Source of the DNA: Cryptomeria japonica
Lineage: Eukaryota; Streptophyta; Pinopsida; Cupressales; Cupressaceae
Reading direction: 5' to 3'
NCBI RefSeq assembly: GCF_030272615.1
Contig: NC_081412.1
Span: 543,512,335 to 543,576,334, forward strand
DNA: 64,000 nt
Shown: piece by piece, positions 10,688-21,300 of the stretch
Layout of the letters: each line of letters begins with the position of its first letter
How positions within the stretch are numbered: the first letter of the stretch is position 1
The notes under the pieces: model-generated
Told to the model about the DNA's origin: nothing
Seen by the model: only the letters and a program-made list of their open reading frames with translations
The model's database searches: none
Program-made: the position numbers and the translations under genes

Positions 10688-11750
10688 GGATGGACTTGAA
10701 AATCACTGAGAGGGGGGGTGAATTAGTGACACCAAAAATAAAACTAATTCAAATACTAACTGCTAGATGAACCTAACAAAGCTTTTAAAAATAATGCATG
10801 TAATCCAAAATGATGTAATAACATCCACAAAAAGTAAAGAATCCACCATAACACATGTGTTTGTACGTGCAAAACCCAAATAGGTAAAAACCATGATGAG
10901 ATGAAACTCACAAGTTAACTATCTACAGTGATAGATGAGTGACTGGTTAAGGTCTACAAATTGCTCTACTAGGAGCGAATCTTGTTAGAGATCCCAAAGC
11001 TTGATTAGAAGCTTATACCCTGTTAGGAGTAATGTCAGTGGAGGATTTCAGAATCCAAACTAATGGATCACCCTATAAAAGGATTTACACATTGAAGCTT
11101 GTTAGAGCTTACCCGATTAGGGGATTTGATTTTGTTGTAATGGTTAGAAAACAACAAGAATGGTTGATTTGTTTTGAATAGCACAATACTTGCTTGATTA
11201 GATCCTTCTAAGCATATTCAACACTACTCTTCTACATATTTTGCCACTTAATTTCTCACAACATAACACTTTCACTTATCATATATTTCACATAACATAC
11301 TTCACTGTGATGTCAATATATAGGCCTTATGATTTCATGTTGGCCTTAAGAAATCATAACACAATTTCCTACGTCCAGTGTATCTGGACAAGTAACCATA
11401 ACTCATCACAAAAATTTTTGCCAAGCAATCGGTGCTGGTAACTCATCACAAAAATCAACAAATACCTATTGGAACAATTAATACTGATTTGAAAAAAACA
11501 TATGAACCATTGTCCTTGAATCTCCGTTTGATCTCCATCTTGATCTTCATCATGATGCCAACTTAGTATAACTATAGGTTCTCTCTTATGCACATACTGG
11601 TTAACATAGAGTACCGGTTAGAGATTAACTACTAAGTATATCAGTTGATAGTGTAAATAATTAAAGTTACACCGGTAGTCAAATATAATCATATGTGTGC
11701 GCGAGTGTTTCATCAATGACAACAAATGATGAATCATCATCAAGCCAACA
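10688..11750 (-). repeat. 3' LTR of element 2
   Basis: Read on the minus strand it starts TGTTGGCTTGATGATG at 11750 and ends just past the C-rich CACCCCCCCTCTCAG segment near 10700. It aligns with 16946-18010 along its length. The outer edge is uncertain by about three bases. Confidence 0.85.
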
Positions 11751-11765
11751 ATGTCCCCCTTTGGA
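11751..11765 (-). other. Polypurine tract of element 2
   Basis: On the minus strand TCCAAAGGGGGACAT abuts the LTR start at 11750. Confidence 0.7.
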
Positions 11766-11840
11766 ATTGATGGCAACACTTAGAAAATTTTATAGTAATA
11801 CCACTAAGTGTGTATACACAACAAATTTACACATATACTC

Positions 11841-11914
11841 ATGCTCCCCCTTAATGCATACAGTATACAAAATTTTCAAAAACACACATACATATTTCTA
11901 CTCCCCCTTTGACA
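11841..11914 (-). other. Two extra polypurine-like motifs of element 2
   Basis: On the minus strand, TGTCAAAGGGGGAGTA (11899-11914) and a weaker AAGGGGGAGCATGAG (about 11838-11852) lie upstream of the true PPT. They repeat its wording, as in elements 1 and 3-5. Confidence 0.5.
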
Positions 11915-12235
11915 ACAATGCCAAATTAAAAAGTAAAATATATACATATATAGAGAAAATTTGTATCAAAGTGTTCAACATATACAACATTATCTGAAAA
12001 GTTCATGAATTAGCTAATCTCATAAAAATAGCATTGTAACTCTTCTTCATCTATGACAAAGCATTTTCCCATGATTCCAGTATGTTCTCAGTATACTCAA
12101 ATGTAGACTCAAGCTATGATATAACTCTTTCATTGAGTCTAGTGTGCAGGTTTCAAGGGTTGCAAGAATAGCTTCTGCATTGGAGTAGGCTCTCTAAAGT
12201 ATGTCTACTTGTGATGTGAGCAAAATTTTGAGGTC

Positions 12236-15137
12236 TTAAAGAGATTGGAATATCTTTGCCTTCTCACAATCATAGCTATCCATTCTATTATGAAAATCAT
12301 CTACAAACTTGTTAAAGGCATGTATGGAGTCTTGGAGTGGGATATATGCCTTCCATATCCTTTCCATTTCTTTCTCTATTTCAGTTTGAATTTTTGAAAT
12401 GTTAGAATAAAAGAAATTAACATTGGAGGTAGAAGAAAGATACTTTCCTCCTATTCCAACAACTTTACACAATAGACTTTTATTGTGAGATAGAGCCATT
12501 TCGCCACTATCAATATCCTTTGCTAGTTTTTCTCCATATTTCTTCTTGTGACTCTTTTCAGCATACAGTTGAGCAGCATCTTCTAGTGACTTGATTTGAT
12601 TAGATGGATCTGCAACTAACTGACCAAGTTTGCTAATAGGTGTAGATAGATGTTCTATAGATGTTTCTAGTAGTAGACCAGATAAAATATCTACCATAGT
12701 CTGAATTGTCTCTACTTCAACCTTTTGCTCTTTGTCTCTTCTTATGCACTCTAGATTGCATCACACTTGCAATCTTCATCATTTGTGATGTGCTCAAATT
12801 GTTCATATCAATAGGTCTTGAAATACATAGAGAATCATCATCATCCTCATCAAGTTGCTTCTACTTTACTGGTTTAGAGGATACAACCTTAATGATTGAT
12901 TTCTCTGTATTCTTCTTTGCTTCCTTTCCAAATGATTGTGTGACAACATTTTCAGTAGGCTCCTTCTGAATTACTTAAATGACCGGTGGAGATTGGGGTT
13001 TCTCCAATTGTTCTGTTGCTGGTAGATTGTCCACTTTTAGTTAAGTTGTCGGTTGTTCAGCTAAGGTAACATGTACATCAGCATTTGCTGGAGGCTCCAT
13101 ATCTGGTGCAGTGTTATCTCCAAATAGGTCAATGAGGTCATGAACATCATCAACAACATGAATAATGGAATCATATTTTTTCTTGAGAGGATAGACCTCA
13201 TCAGGTTGAATAATCTCTTGATAATCCATTTCTAGTATGTTAACATCATCAACTATCTCTTCTTTATCCTTATTCTTAGAAGAATGGATGAGTTCTTCCA
13301 TCTTTTTGATTCCACAAGTTGATGTGTCTTAGTTTCAATAATTGCCCTTTTACCATTAAGAAGCTTAAATCTTCTTTCTTTAAAAGAAAAATGTGTTGTG
13401 TACTGATCAACTAAAGCACTAATTCCATCCGTAGATAAATTGGGAAACTATTGTACAGATATTTCATCAATAATTTATTTTTCCAATTTTATAGCTTCCT
13501 CCCATTTATCTAAAAGAATATTATACAAAGAGAATGAAATAACCTTTTCCATATCATGTGGAAATCTATTGTAATGAAACAAATGAGTGATTACCTATTG
13601 AATCACTTGCTCTTTCTCATCTTTAGTGAAGGAATCAAAATATTCTTTGACATTATCAAACCTATTCCTCCCTAGTGTCTTCACCATTCTTTCAAAATGG
13701 GTATCCGGTTTGTAAGAAGCTATATCAATAGGTTTAGTTTCGTTTGGAACTACCTTTACCTTCTTGGATATTATGCTAGTTTCTTTTACCTTCTTTGGTT
13801 CTTCATCAGAATCTGTTCCCTCAGACTAGTTGCAAAATTAATTTTATGCCTCTCTTCTTTGTCTCCTTCTTAATATATACTTTGGGTTTTGGTTCCTTTT
13901 TGGTTAGGAAACTCCTGGTAACCCTAGTACTCTTTGTTGTTGGAGATTCTTTATCAGACTTTCTATTCTTTCCTCTTGCACTTTTAACAGGTGTAGTACT
14001 GGTTTGTGTAGGTGCATCTTGGACTGCAACATTGTCTAATTTTTCCTTCCTTTGGTCTTTAGGTGATGCTAATAGGGTATTAGCATAACCAACTAGTAGA
14101 TCATAGTTTACCTCATGACTCATATCTTCCATTTCTTCCTCTCTTGGCTCAATTGCTTTCACTAGACAAAAATCAGTGGTAACAGTGAAGATTATATCCT
14201 TTTCAAAGTGTTTTACCACTTCTTCTGGTAGTCTCATTCTCATACTCATTTTCTTTTGGAACTCATTGAAATACATATTCATGGTAGCAGGGAAAGTATT
14301 ATTTACAGCCTTGATGTTGTTCTTAATTTGTGCTGAGACCGATGAGTACTTTGACCACTCAATGTCTCCAATTCCTGGTAGAAAGTTCTGAAAGTAAAAT
14401 AATAGACCAACTAATAGCTGACCAAACTTGAATATCAAACTGCTATCCTTCTTGATAGATTGTAGGTTCAAAAACAATTGTCTCCTAATAGGTTCACAGA
14501 GATCATAATTTGCATTATCAACAAGAATTTTGTGAGTTGTATGAACTACTGCCGAAGGAACACTGCTAAGTCTACTAGAGTAAAATATTTGGTAGCCTAT
14601 CACCATTGCTGCTAGTTTTACTACAGGGTCTTTAATGTTGTTAATGGAAAAAGCACACCCATCAAATGTAGAACTAGTTAAGTTGAAGATAATATCCTTA
14701 GATATTTTCCTTAACTTAGGTACTTCACCAATTTAGAAATAGCCAGTCACAGCCTGAATGGCTTCCTTTGTAATTGTCTAATTTTTTTCTAAATACATGT
14801 ATTCTCTATGAACTCGACTCAAAATGATTTTGATATGTGCTTCTTTGAAATCTTCAAGAAAATAAGATGCATTATGAAAACCCTTTTCGAAAACCCTAGA
14901 ATACTTTGTCTTAACCTTACTGTTCTCATCACAAAATGATTTCAACTGTGTGTAAATGTATAGAGACCCTAAGTCTTCTAGCTTGTAGTTAATATAACTA
15001 GACAAATCACTTTTGACCAAAACTCCACTTGGAACTTGTGACAATGCATTATATGACACAATCTGATCTGCCTATAGAGCTTCCATAGGCTCAGAAGTAG
15101 TCATGAACCTCTCTACAGACTTTGAAGTTGATGCCAT
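12236..15137 (-). pseudogene. Second long ORF of element 2 (env-position protein), decayed
   Basis: Reading leftward from an ATG at 15137, open pieces at 14778-15059, 13821-14606 (261 codons) and 13041-13301 lie in one frame; the last piece, 12236-12697, lies in another. The N-terminal 300 residues are rich in hydrophobic helical segments (a long one near 14380-14560). A part matching element 1 follows (basic KK..DI.FT, then a Y.LL.GY..TLLASP motif), then a Lys/Ser/Thr-rich linker, an acidic part and a helical tail with the shared LEDAAQ motif. The function is unknown. By position it equals the env-like ORF of Sireviruses. A relation to PF20167 is a guess. Confidence 0.55.
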
Positions 15138-15587
15138 TCCAGATGAACAAGATTTGAAGTAGTATGTTCAAAGAAATACTTACTTCATGCACATTGCCCC
15201 ATTTACCAGTTGAAATGGCCAATTGCACACCAATTCGATCTTCTACAACCTTCAATTCAACTTAATTTAATAAATCATGAAACAATTTGGTAATTTATAG
15301 CAAAACAATCTTTCTCAACTCTAAAAGTGCTTCAAATTTCTTTCTCGAATGCGTTAGGGTAAAAATGACAAATTAAAACTCACTTTTATCCTTTTTACCT
15401 ACTACATTAAATGCTCTCACATTTAGAGTTTAAAACCTAATTTTACCACTAAAAAAAAAACTGGTTGATAAAATATTAACAAAAAGTTACCAAAATTTCA
15501 TGTTTCAAAATTCTTTTCCCACTCATTTTTCACAAGGGGTCCGGAGGAATTTCAACCACTAAGCTCCCCTTAGCCATATTAAAAGGC

Positions 15588-16883
15588 TTAAGTCACCGGT
15601 TCAAGGTTCTCTTCACTGGGTGAAGGAATAGTTTCTTCTTCAGGTGATTCATCACTTTTCTTCTTTCAAATTCGATTCATTTCCTCTCTGGTTTCTTCAA
15701 CATTAAATTCCTGCTTTCCCTTCTGATCTTCAGAAGACTTGATCGGTTTGTTGTTTCTAGATCTACAAAAAATTTCTAAGTGCCCTGGTTTGTTATAGTG
15801 ATAATAGGACATACCAAATGATGTCTAAGGTTCTACATTTCGTCTTCTTATTCTTCTTCTGTAGTTCATAGCCACATGACCAAAGTTATTGTAGATGGTG
15901 CAAATAACATTTGTTGCCTTTTCCATTTCATATGGACTAAACCGGTTGCCATAGGTTTTTTTCCAGTTCAAATTTACCTGGTTGTCAAAATTCCTCATCT
16001 GGTCACCATTTGGTCTTGGATGTATATGTGGTATAGGATTGTTTTCTCCATATCTAAACTCAATAGATCTATGTCCATACATTCCACATGTGAAGGAATG
16101 TCCTTCTAATTTCTTGGACACATACCTAGCATTAGTATTGTAACTTGTATTTTTGTTAGGTTTGTCTCTACAAACATTTGCAATGTGACTAGGTTTATGA
16201 CAAACCAAAAAAACAAGTTTAAAGACCTTCTTATCATTAGGCTTGTTGATCTTAGGAGTATTTTTGTTCTTAAGATTGTTTCTCTTTGTACCAGAGGATT
16301 CACCTTTTTCAGTTGTGTGAAAACCAAGTCCTAAGACATCACCCTTCATTCTTTATGATTGAATTTGTTCTTTCAACAAAGTAGAACTTCTATTGAACTT
16401 CTCCAATTTCTCGTTGGCTTCAGTAAGCTATTTTGTGAGATCTTCATTATTTTTAGATAGGTTCTCTTTCACAGATGGTGCAAGATCAAGATCTAGCTGC
16501 AGGGTCTCCTTTACTTCTCTTTTAGAAATCAAATGCTCATGCATAGTGGAATTTTCCCACTTGATCTTAACAATCTCTGAATCTCTTTCTTTGATAAGAT
16601 CTTCAGCAGCTCTTCTAGCTTATAGTTCCTGACTCATGCGGATAGTAAGACCTTCTAGCTCTCTCCTTAGATTCAGTTTCTAATCATTTAACTTTTCAAC
16701 TTCCTCTACTAAAGCATCAATATTGGCTTCATCTGAAGAACTACTATCAGATATCTCTAATAGTTGTTCAGTTAGCTCTCTCCTTTTGACTTGAGAATAT
16801 TTCACTTTGACGCTTAGGTTTTCAAGCTCATTTCTGTTGGCTTCTAGTTCTCTAGCCATCTCAAAGTAGCTCATGTCCCCCAT
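15588..16883 (-). pseudogene. gag: gag-like ORF of element 2, four decayed zinc knuckles
   Basis: From the ATG at 16883 (MGDMSYFEM) to a stop at 15588-15590 is exactly 432 codons, broken by several in-frame stops (for example after position 16680 and near 16350). The coiled-coil N-terminus shares an SSDEA.ID.LVEEVEKLND segment with element 1. Four knuckle positions are recognisable, but each has lost Cys residues: Cys to Phe in the first (about 16190-16235), Cys to Ser and Phe in the second, Cys to Tyr twice in the third (about 15870-15910), and two Cys to Tyr in the fourth (about 15770-15810). The losses imply that this copy no longer makes a functional nucleic-acid-binding protein. Confidence 0.75.
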
Positions 16884-16930
16884 GGTGGTTTCAAGGCTCC
16901 CTTCTAAGTGGTTAAGTTTCAAAGAAGTTA

Positions 16931-16945
16931 GGCTTTGATACCAAT
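16931..16945 (-). other. Primer-binding site of element 2
   Basis: On the minus strand ATTGGTATCAAAGCC directly follows the 5' LTR. It matches the Met-tRNA-type site with one change (AAAGC for AGAGC), the same form as in element 3. Confidence 0.8.
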
Positions 16946-18010
16946 TGACAGAGTTGAAAAGAACTGAGAGGGGGGGGGGTGAATTATTGACACCAAAAAT
17001 AAAACTACTTCAAACACTAACCGGTAGATGAACTTAACAAAGCTTCTAAACACAATGCATCCAATCTAAAATTATATAACAACATCCACAAAAAGTAAAG
17101 AATCTACCATAACACAAGTGTTTGTACGTGGAAAACCCAACTAGGTAAAAACCATGGTGAGATGGAGCTCACAAGTTAACTATCCACAATAATAGATAAC
17201 TGACCGGTTAAGGTCTACAAAGTGCTCTGCTAGGAGTGAATCTTGTTAGAGATCCCAAAGCTTGATTCAAGCTTGTACCCTATTAGGAGTAACCTTGGTG
17301 GAGGATTTTAGAATCCAAACTAATGGATCACTCTGTTAAAAAATTTAAACATTGAATCTTATTAGAGCTTACTTGGTTAGGGGATTTGTTTGTGTTGTAA
17401 TGGCTAGAAAACAACAAGAATGGTTGATCTGTTCTGAATAGCACAATACTTGCTTGATCAAATCCTTCTAAGCATATTCAACAATGCTCTTCTGCATATT
17501 CTACAACTTAACTTCTCACAATATTACACTTTCACTTATCATATATTAGACATAACATAATTCACTATGATGTCAATATATAGGCCTTATGATTTCATGT
17601 CGGCCTTAAGAAATCATAACAAAATTTCCTAGGTGAAATGTATCTGAACAAGTAACCATAACTCATCACAAAAATTACTGCCAAGTAGTTGGTGCTGGTA
17701 ACTCATCACAAAAATCAACAAATACCAATTGGAACAATTAATACCGGTTTGAATAAAACATATGAACAATTATCCTTGAATCTCCCCTTGATCTCCATCT
17801 TGATCTTCATCATGATGCCGAATTCGTATAACCACAGGTTGTCTCTTATGCACATACTGGTTAACACAGAGTACCAGTTAGATATTAACCACTAAGTATA
17901 CAAGTTGATAGTGTGAACAATTGAGGTTACACCGATAGTCAAATTAAATCATATGTGTGTGTGAGTGTTTCATCAATGACAACAAATGATGAATCATCAT
18001 CAAGCCAACA
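16946..18010 (-). repeat. 5' LTR of element 2
   Basis: On the minus strand it runs from TGTTGGCTTGATGATG at 18010 to a terminus reading CTCTGTCA at 16946, next to the primer site. Its internal wording is related to, but clearly distinct from, the LTR of element 1. Confidence 0.87.
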
Positions 18011-18636
18011 AAGATTACCCCATTCAAGCCACCAACAAAATATTGACCTTGCTGGGTAGTAATGCATAATTGTAGACAAATTTGTCATCCATTTGGGAAA
18101 ATTGCATTGATTTTTCATCATGTTTTTGTGATTTGATGGTTGAGCCCATAGTTTTGTGTTTCTGGTTCATTTTCTCTATTGTAAAAGGTGTTTTACTTTT
18201 CTATGAGAAATACATTCCTATTTTTTAACAAGGTCGAGAAATCTCTTTCAAATATTACCAAATATTCTCTTATTTGGTATCCCAAATTAATTTGGATGGC
18301 AACTCTGAAGTCTTTGCGTTAGTGCGTGTATTGTTGAATATTTCTAACAAGTCTTTAAAATATTTTGTCACTATGAGTAAAGCTAAGAACACCAGATGTT
18401 ACATGAGCTCCATAGAGGAGTGGAATAAGAAGAAATGTAGAAACAAGCACTACTCCCTCATCATGGAAAAAAAAACATAAGAATGCAAGTAAGTTGTCTT
18501 TGAATCCTATTCCTAAAGTTCATGAAACATCTAAGATTTCTAAGTCAGATAGTTTAGGATTCTTTGATTCTTTGTTTAATACAACTATTCAAGAAGAACT
18601 GCAACAATAGAATAACAAGGTTACCCAGGTTAAATA
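18011..18636 (+). pseudogene. Host sequence with an unrecognised ORF fragment
   Basis: The open stretch 18274-18480 encodes a Lys/Cys/Ser-containing segment, and protein-like reading continues past it in shifting frame to 18636. Element 3 then interrupts at a 5-bp target. On the other side (29304 onward) the text continues with a basic Arg/Ser-rich stretch that is open in the frame expected if the insertion is removed. This suggests one older ORF split by element 3. I do not recognise the family. Confidence 0.3.
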
Positions 18637-18947
18637 TGTTGGGAATATGTTGGATTTGGTTAAGTGTTGTCATTGATGTCAATACTATATCCCAGTTGGA
18701 GGTTATCCCGGTTAGACCTATCCTAGTTAGTCTTGGTGATCATCTTGGTTTCGGCTATGATTCTGATCTGGTATGATCAGATCTCTGGAATCAGTTTTAG
18801 ATGCTTAGTCTAGATGATTATTTGTTTTCCATATTCTGTTGGTTCATGTTTTGGTGCTCTAGTAACTATCACTTATGTTCCCGTTTGGTATTTCATGGTA
18901 CCAGTTAGCTTTACCGATAAGTGATATTTGATGTTTGGGCTAGACGA

Positions 18948-19303
18948 TTTTGGTCCAGCTTATGGAATCAGTTTCTATCATTCTGAAGGTTCTTCTTAAT
19001 CATATTATGAGTGTTTTGTGACTTTGCATTGGTTGGCATGTTGTTATGGTGGTCCTATTTGGATTCGGTTAGACTTTTTGTGTTACTTCACTAAGGGTTT
19101 CTACCAGTTGCTTAAGCATGTTGGATTTTGGTCTAGCTTATGGAATCAGTTTCTATCATTCTGAAGGTTCTTCTCAATCATATTATGAGTGTTTTGTAAC
19201 TTTTCATTGGCTAGCACATTGTTATGGTGGTCCTATTTGGATCAGGTTAGACTTTTTGTGTTACTTCACTAAGGGTTTCTACCGGTTAATTAAGTGTGTT
19301 GGA
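18948..19303 (+). repeat. Tandem duplication, 178-bp unit
   Basis: Two head-to-tail copies share long matches such as CAGTTTCTATCATTCTGAAG and GGTGGTCCTATTTGGAT, with few differences. Confidence 0.85.
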
Positions 19304-19478
19304 TTTTGGTCTTACCAAAATTTACAATAGATGCAATTGTTTGGTTACTTGACTTAGGTCCATGCTATGTAATGTAAATCATAATATTGGTCTGGTGATA
19401 CCGTGTAATGTACTTTTTGTTATAATGGGTTTATGGGTTTAGGGTTTAGTCGACCTTGTCAATAAGGTTGTTGATCTG

Positions 19479-19488
19479 TATTTATAAG
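19479..19488 (+). promoter_or_regulatory. TATA-box candidate in the 5' LTR of element 3
   Basis: TATTTATAAG lies about 840 bases into the LTR; the same wording is kept in the 3' LTR near 24161. Upstream lie repeated GGTTAG/CCGGTTAG motifs. Confidence 0.4.
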
Positions 19489-20033
19489 TGACTTATTCGT
19501 GTAATTTTGATGTCAATCGATCAATGGAATCAATGGTTATGTCTGCATTATCAAAGGAAGGTTTATGTGTGAACAAGTGATATATCATTTGGTGAAGGTT
19601 TTTGTATTGTAGGGCTTACATTTGTGCTTAACCAAAACTGTATCAAGCATTAGGAGATGCTACTTTCATAGTTCATTTTTTCCAGATTGTAGTCTGATAT
19701 TTTGTAAGTTAATGAGACTTCTTTTTGTGATGAGTAGTGAGCTCTAGGTGGTTGGCTCGAATGCAAGTGCAATCCCCATTGTAATTTCGCATATTGTTGC
19801 AAAAGTATTATCTGAATGTGGGTAGGGTTTCCTACAGTGGATTTTCCCTTTACCGGGTTTTTCACATCAAAATACTGGTGTTGTATGTACTGTGCTTTCA
19901 TGTTCTATCCTTCATTGTGTCAGTTTCTTTGTGCTCTAGTTTATTGGTTTTGATGTGCATAAGTTTTGATTTCTGATGGTAAACTGATTCACTCCCCCTC
20001 TCAATTTACTCCCACTATTAGATCTGTCTAACA

Positions 20034-20048
20034 ATTGGTATCAAAGCG
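20034..20048 (+). other. Primer-binding site of element 3
   Basis: ATTGGTATCAAAGCG follows the 5' LTR directly, a Met-tRNA-type site. Confidence 0.8.
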
Positions 20049-20088
20049 AGGTCTTCCCTACAAAAGCTTAACAACTTGAGGAGATCTA

Positions 20089-21104
20089 ATGGCAACTGCA
20101 TGTAGTTCTACATTCAATCCCTATCAAAAGGAGAGTCCCGGATTTGATGGTACAAATTACAAAATATGGAAGGAGTGAATTAATATTCATCTCAAATGCT
20201 TTGGAGCTGAAGTTTGGGAGATAGTGGAGAAAGGGTATATAGCTCATGATCCTAATTATGGAGCACTGACACCTATTGATGAACAAAAGAAAGTTGAAAA
20301 TGATTTTAGAGAAAAAGAAGCATTGTTAAGCGTCATATCTGATGAAAATATATTGAATGCCATAGAGTTGGAGAATGCAAAAGTGATCAGGACAAATCTT
20401 GAAACTCTTTATGAAGGCGACTAGGCTGTGAAAATTGCAAAACTTGAAGGTTTTTGGGTAAGGTATGAAACTTTGAAGATGGAAGAAGATGAGAAGATAA
20501 GTTATTTCATGGATAGAGTAAATGAGATTGTTATGGGAATCGAATGTTGTGGTGGATCAGTTAGTGAGGATCATATTGTGTCAAATGTTCTAAAATTTCT
20601 ACCTCCAGCTTATAAGATGAAGGCTACTACAATCAATGAACTTTAGTCAATGTCAAGTACCCCTGTTACCAGAGATACATTGATTGGGAAATTGATAGCT
20701 TTTGAGCTTGAGGAACTTGGAGATCAGAGTGCTACTAAAACTAAAACTACATTTAAAGTATCTACATCTAGTAAGCAAAAGATAGTTTGGAAGGAGATCT
20801 ATGCTAAATATTTGGAGGACATTGAAAGAGAAGAAAGAGAACTTGAAGAGCTGGAAGCACTGATTGCTAGAAGAATTCCTAAAGGATCAACTGGAAGTAA
20901 GTATGAAGGAAAAGTCTCCTTTAAATGTTTTTCATGCAATAAGATTGGTCATTTTGCTTCTAGATGCCCTAAAAGAGCTGTTAGGAATCATGAAAGATTT
21001 ATAAAGAGTTATAATCCTAATCCAGAATATCAAAACAAACCTAGATTCAAAAGGAATAAGGATAAATCATTCTATTATGCTAGTGATGATGATTTTGATA
21101 TTAC

Positions 21105-21169
<65 letters not shown>

Positions 21170-21300
21170 CAATGAGTGGATCCGGATATGGAAGCTCTGG
21201 TAAGGACTCGGTTTTTATTGCTATCAAGGATGATTCTTTGGAAGTTGTCATTGAAGTAACTCATACTGAAGAGAAGGCTTCAGTTGCCCAAATTGAATAA
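20089..21300 (+). pseudogene. gag: Copia gag of element 3 (UBN2-type, one zinc knuckle)
   Basis: One frame runs from the ATG at 20089, with stops near 20176, 20422 and 20644, to the TAA at 21298-21300. The N-terminal part has the usual copia gag opening (FDGTNYKIWKE, a Trp-containing motif) and a helical gag domain. A CCHC knuckle (C-x2-C-x4-H-x4-C) lies at about 20926-20967, after a Glu-rich helical stretch. It is followed by an in-frame GAT microsatellite coding for about 22 Asp in a row, and reading then goes on into protease after one stop. Gag forms the particle that packages element RNA. Confidence 0.85.
21105..21167 (+). repeat. GAT trinucleotide microsatellite in gag
   Basis: About 21 perfect GAT units code for a poly-Asp run without shifting the frame. 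Confidence 0.95.

Larger units (their letters stand above)
10688..18010 (-). mobile_element. Element 2: second member of the pol-less family, minus strand
   Basis: On the minus strand a 5' LTR (16946-18010) is followed by a Met-tRNA-type primer site (16931-16945), a gag-like ORF (15588-16883), a second long ORF (about 12236-15137), several purine tracts and a 3' LTR (10688-11750). Both ORFs match those of element 1. No pol domain is visible in the 5.2-kb interior. The target-site duplication is not clear: flanks read GAGAAGGA on the left and AAGAT on the right, and the left LTR end may have lost three bases. Confidence 0.85.
18637..20033 (+). repeat. 5' LTR of element 3, with an internal 178-bp tandem duplication
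   Basis: It starts TGTTGGGAATATGTTGG and ends GATCTGTCTAACA before the primer site. The segment from 18948 is repeated from 19126 (period 178). The 3' LTR has one copy only, so the duplication arose after insertion or was lost from the 3' LTR. Without it the lengths agree (about 1219 and 1204 bp). Confidence 0.87.

Noticed and set aside
10683-18015. A 5-bp target duplication for element 2
   Set aside because: Flanks (GAGAA or AAGGA on the left, AAGAT on the right) do not match well; the left LTR end is eroded.
21067-21264. Minus-strand poly-Ile ORF
   Set aside because: Antisense of the GAT microsatellite in gag.
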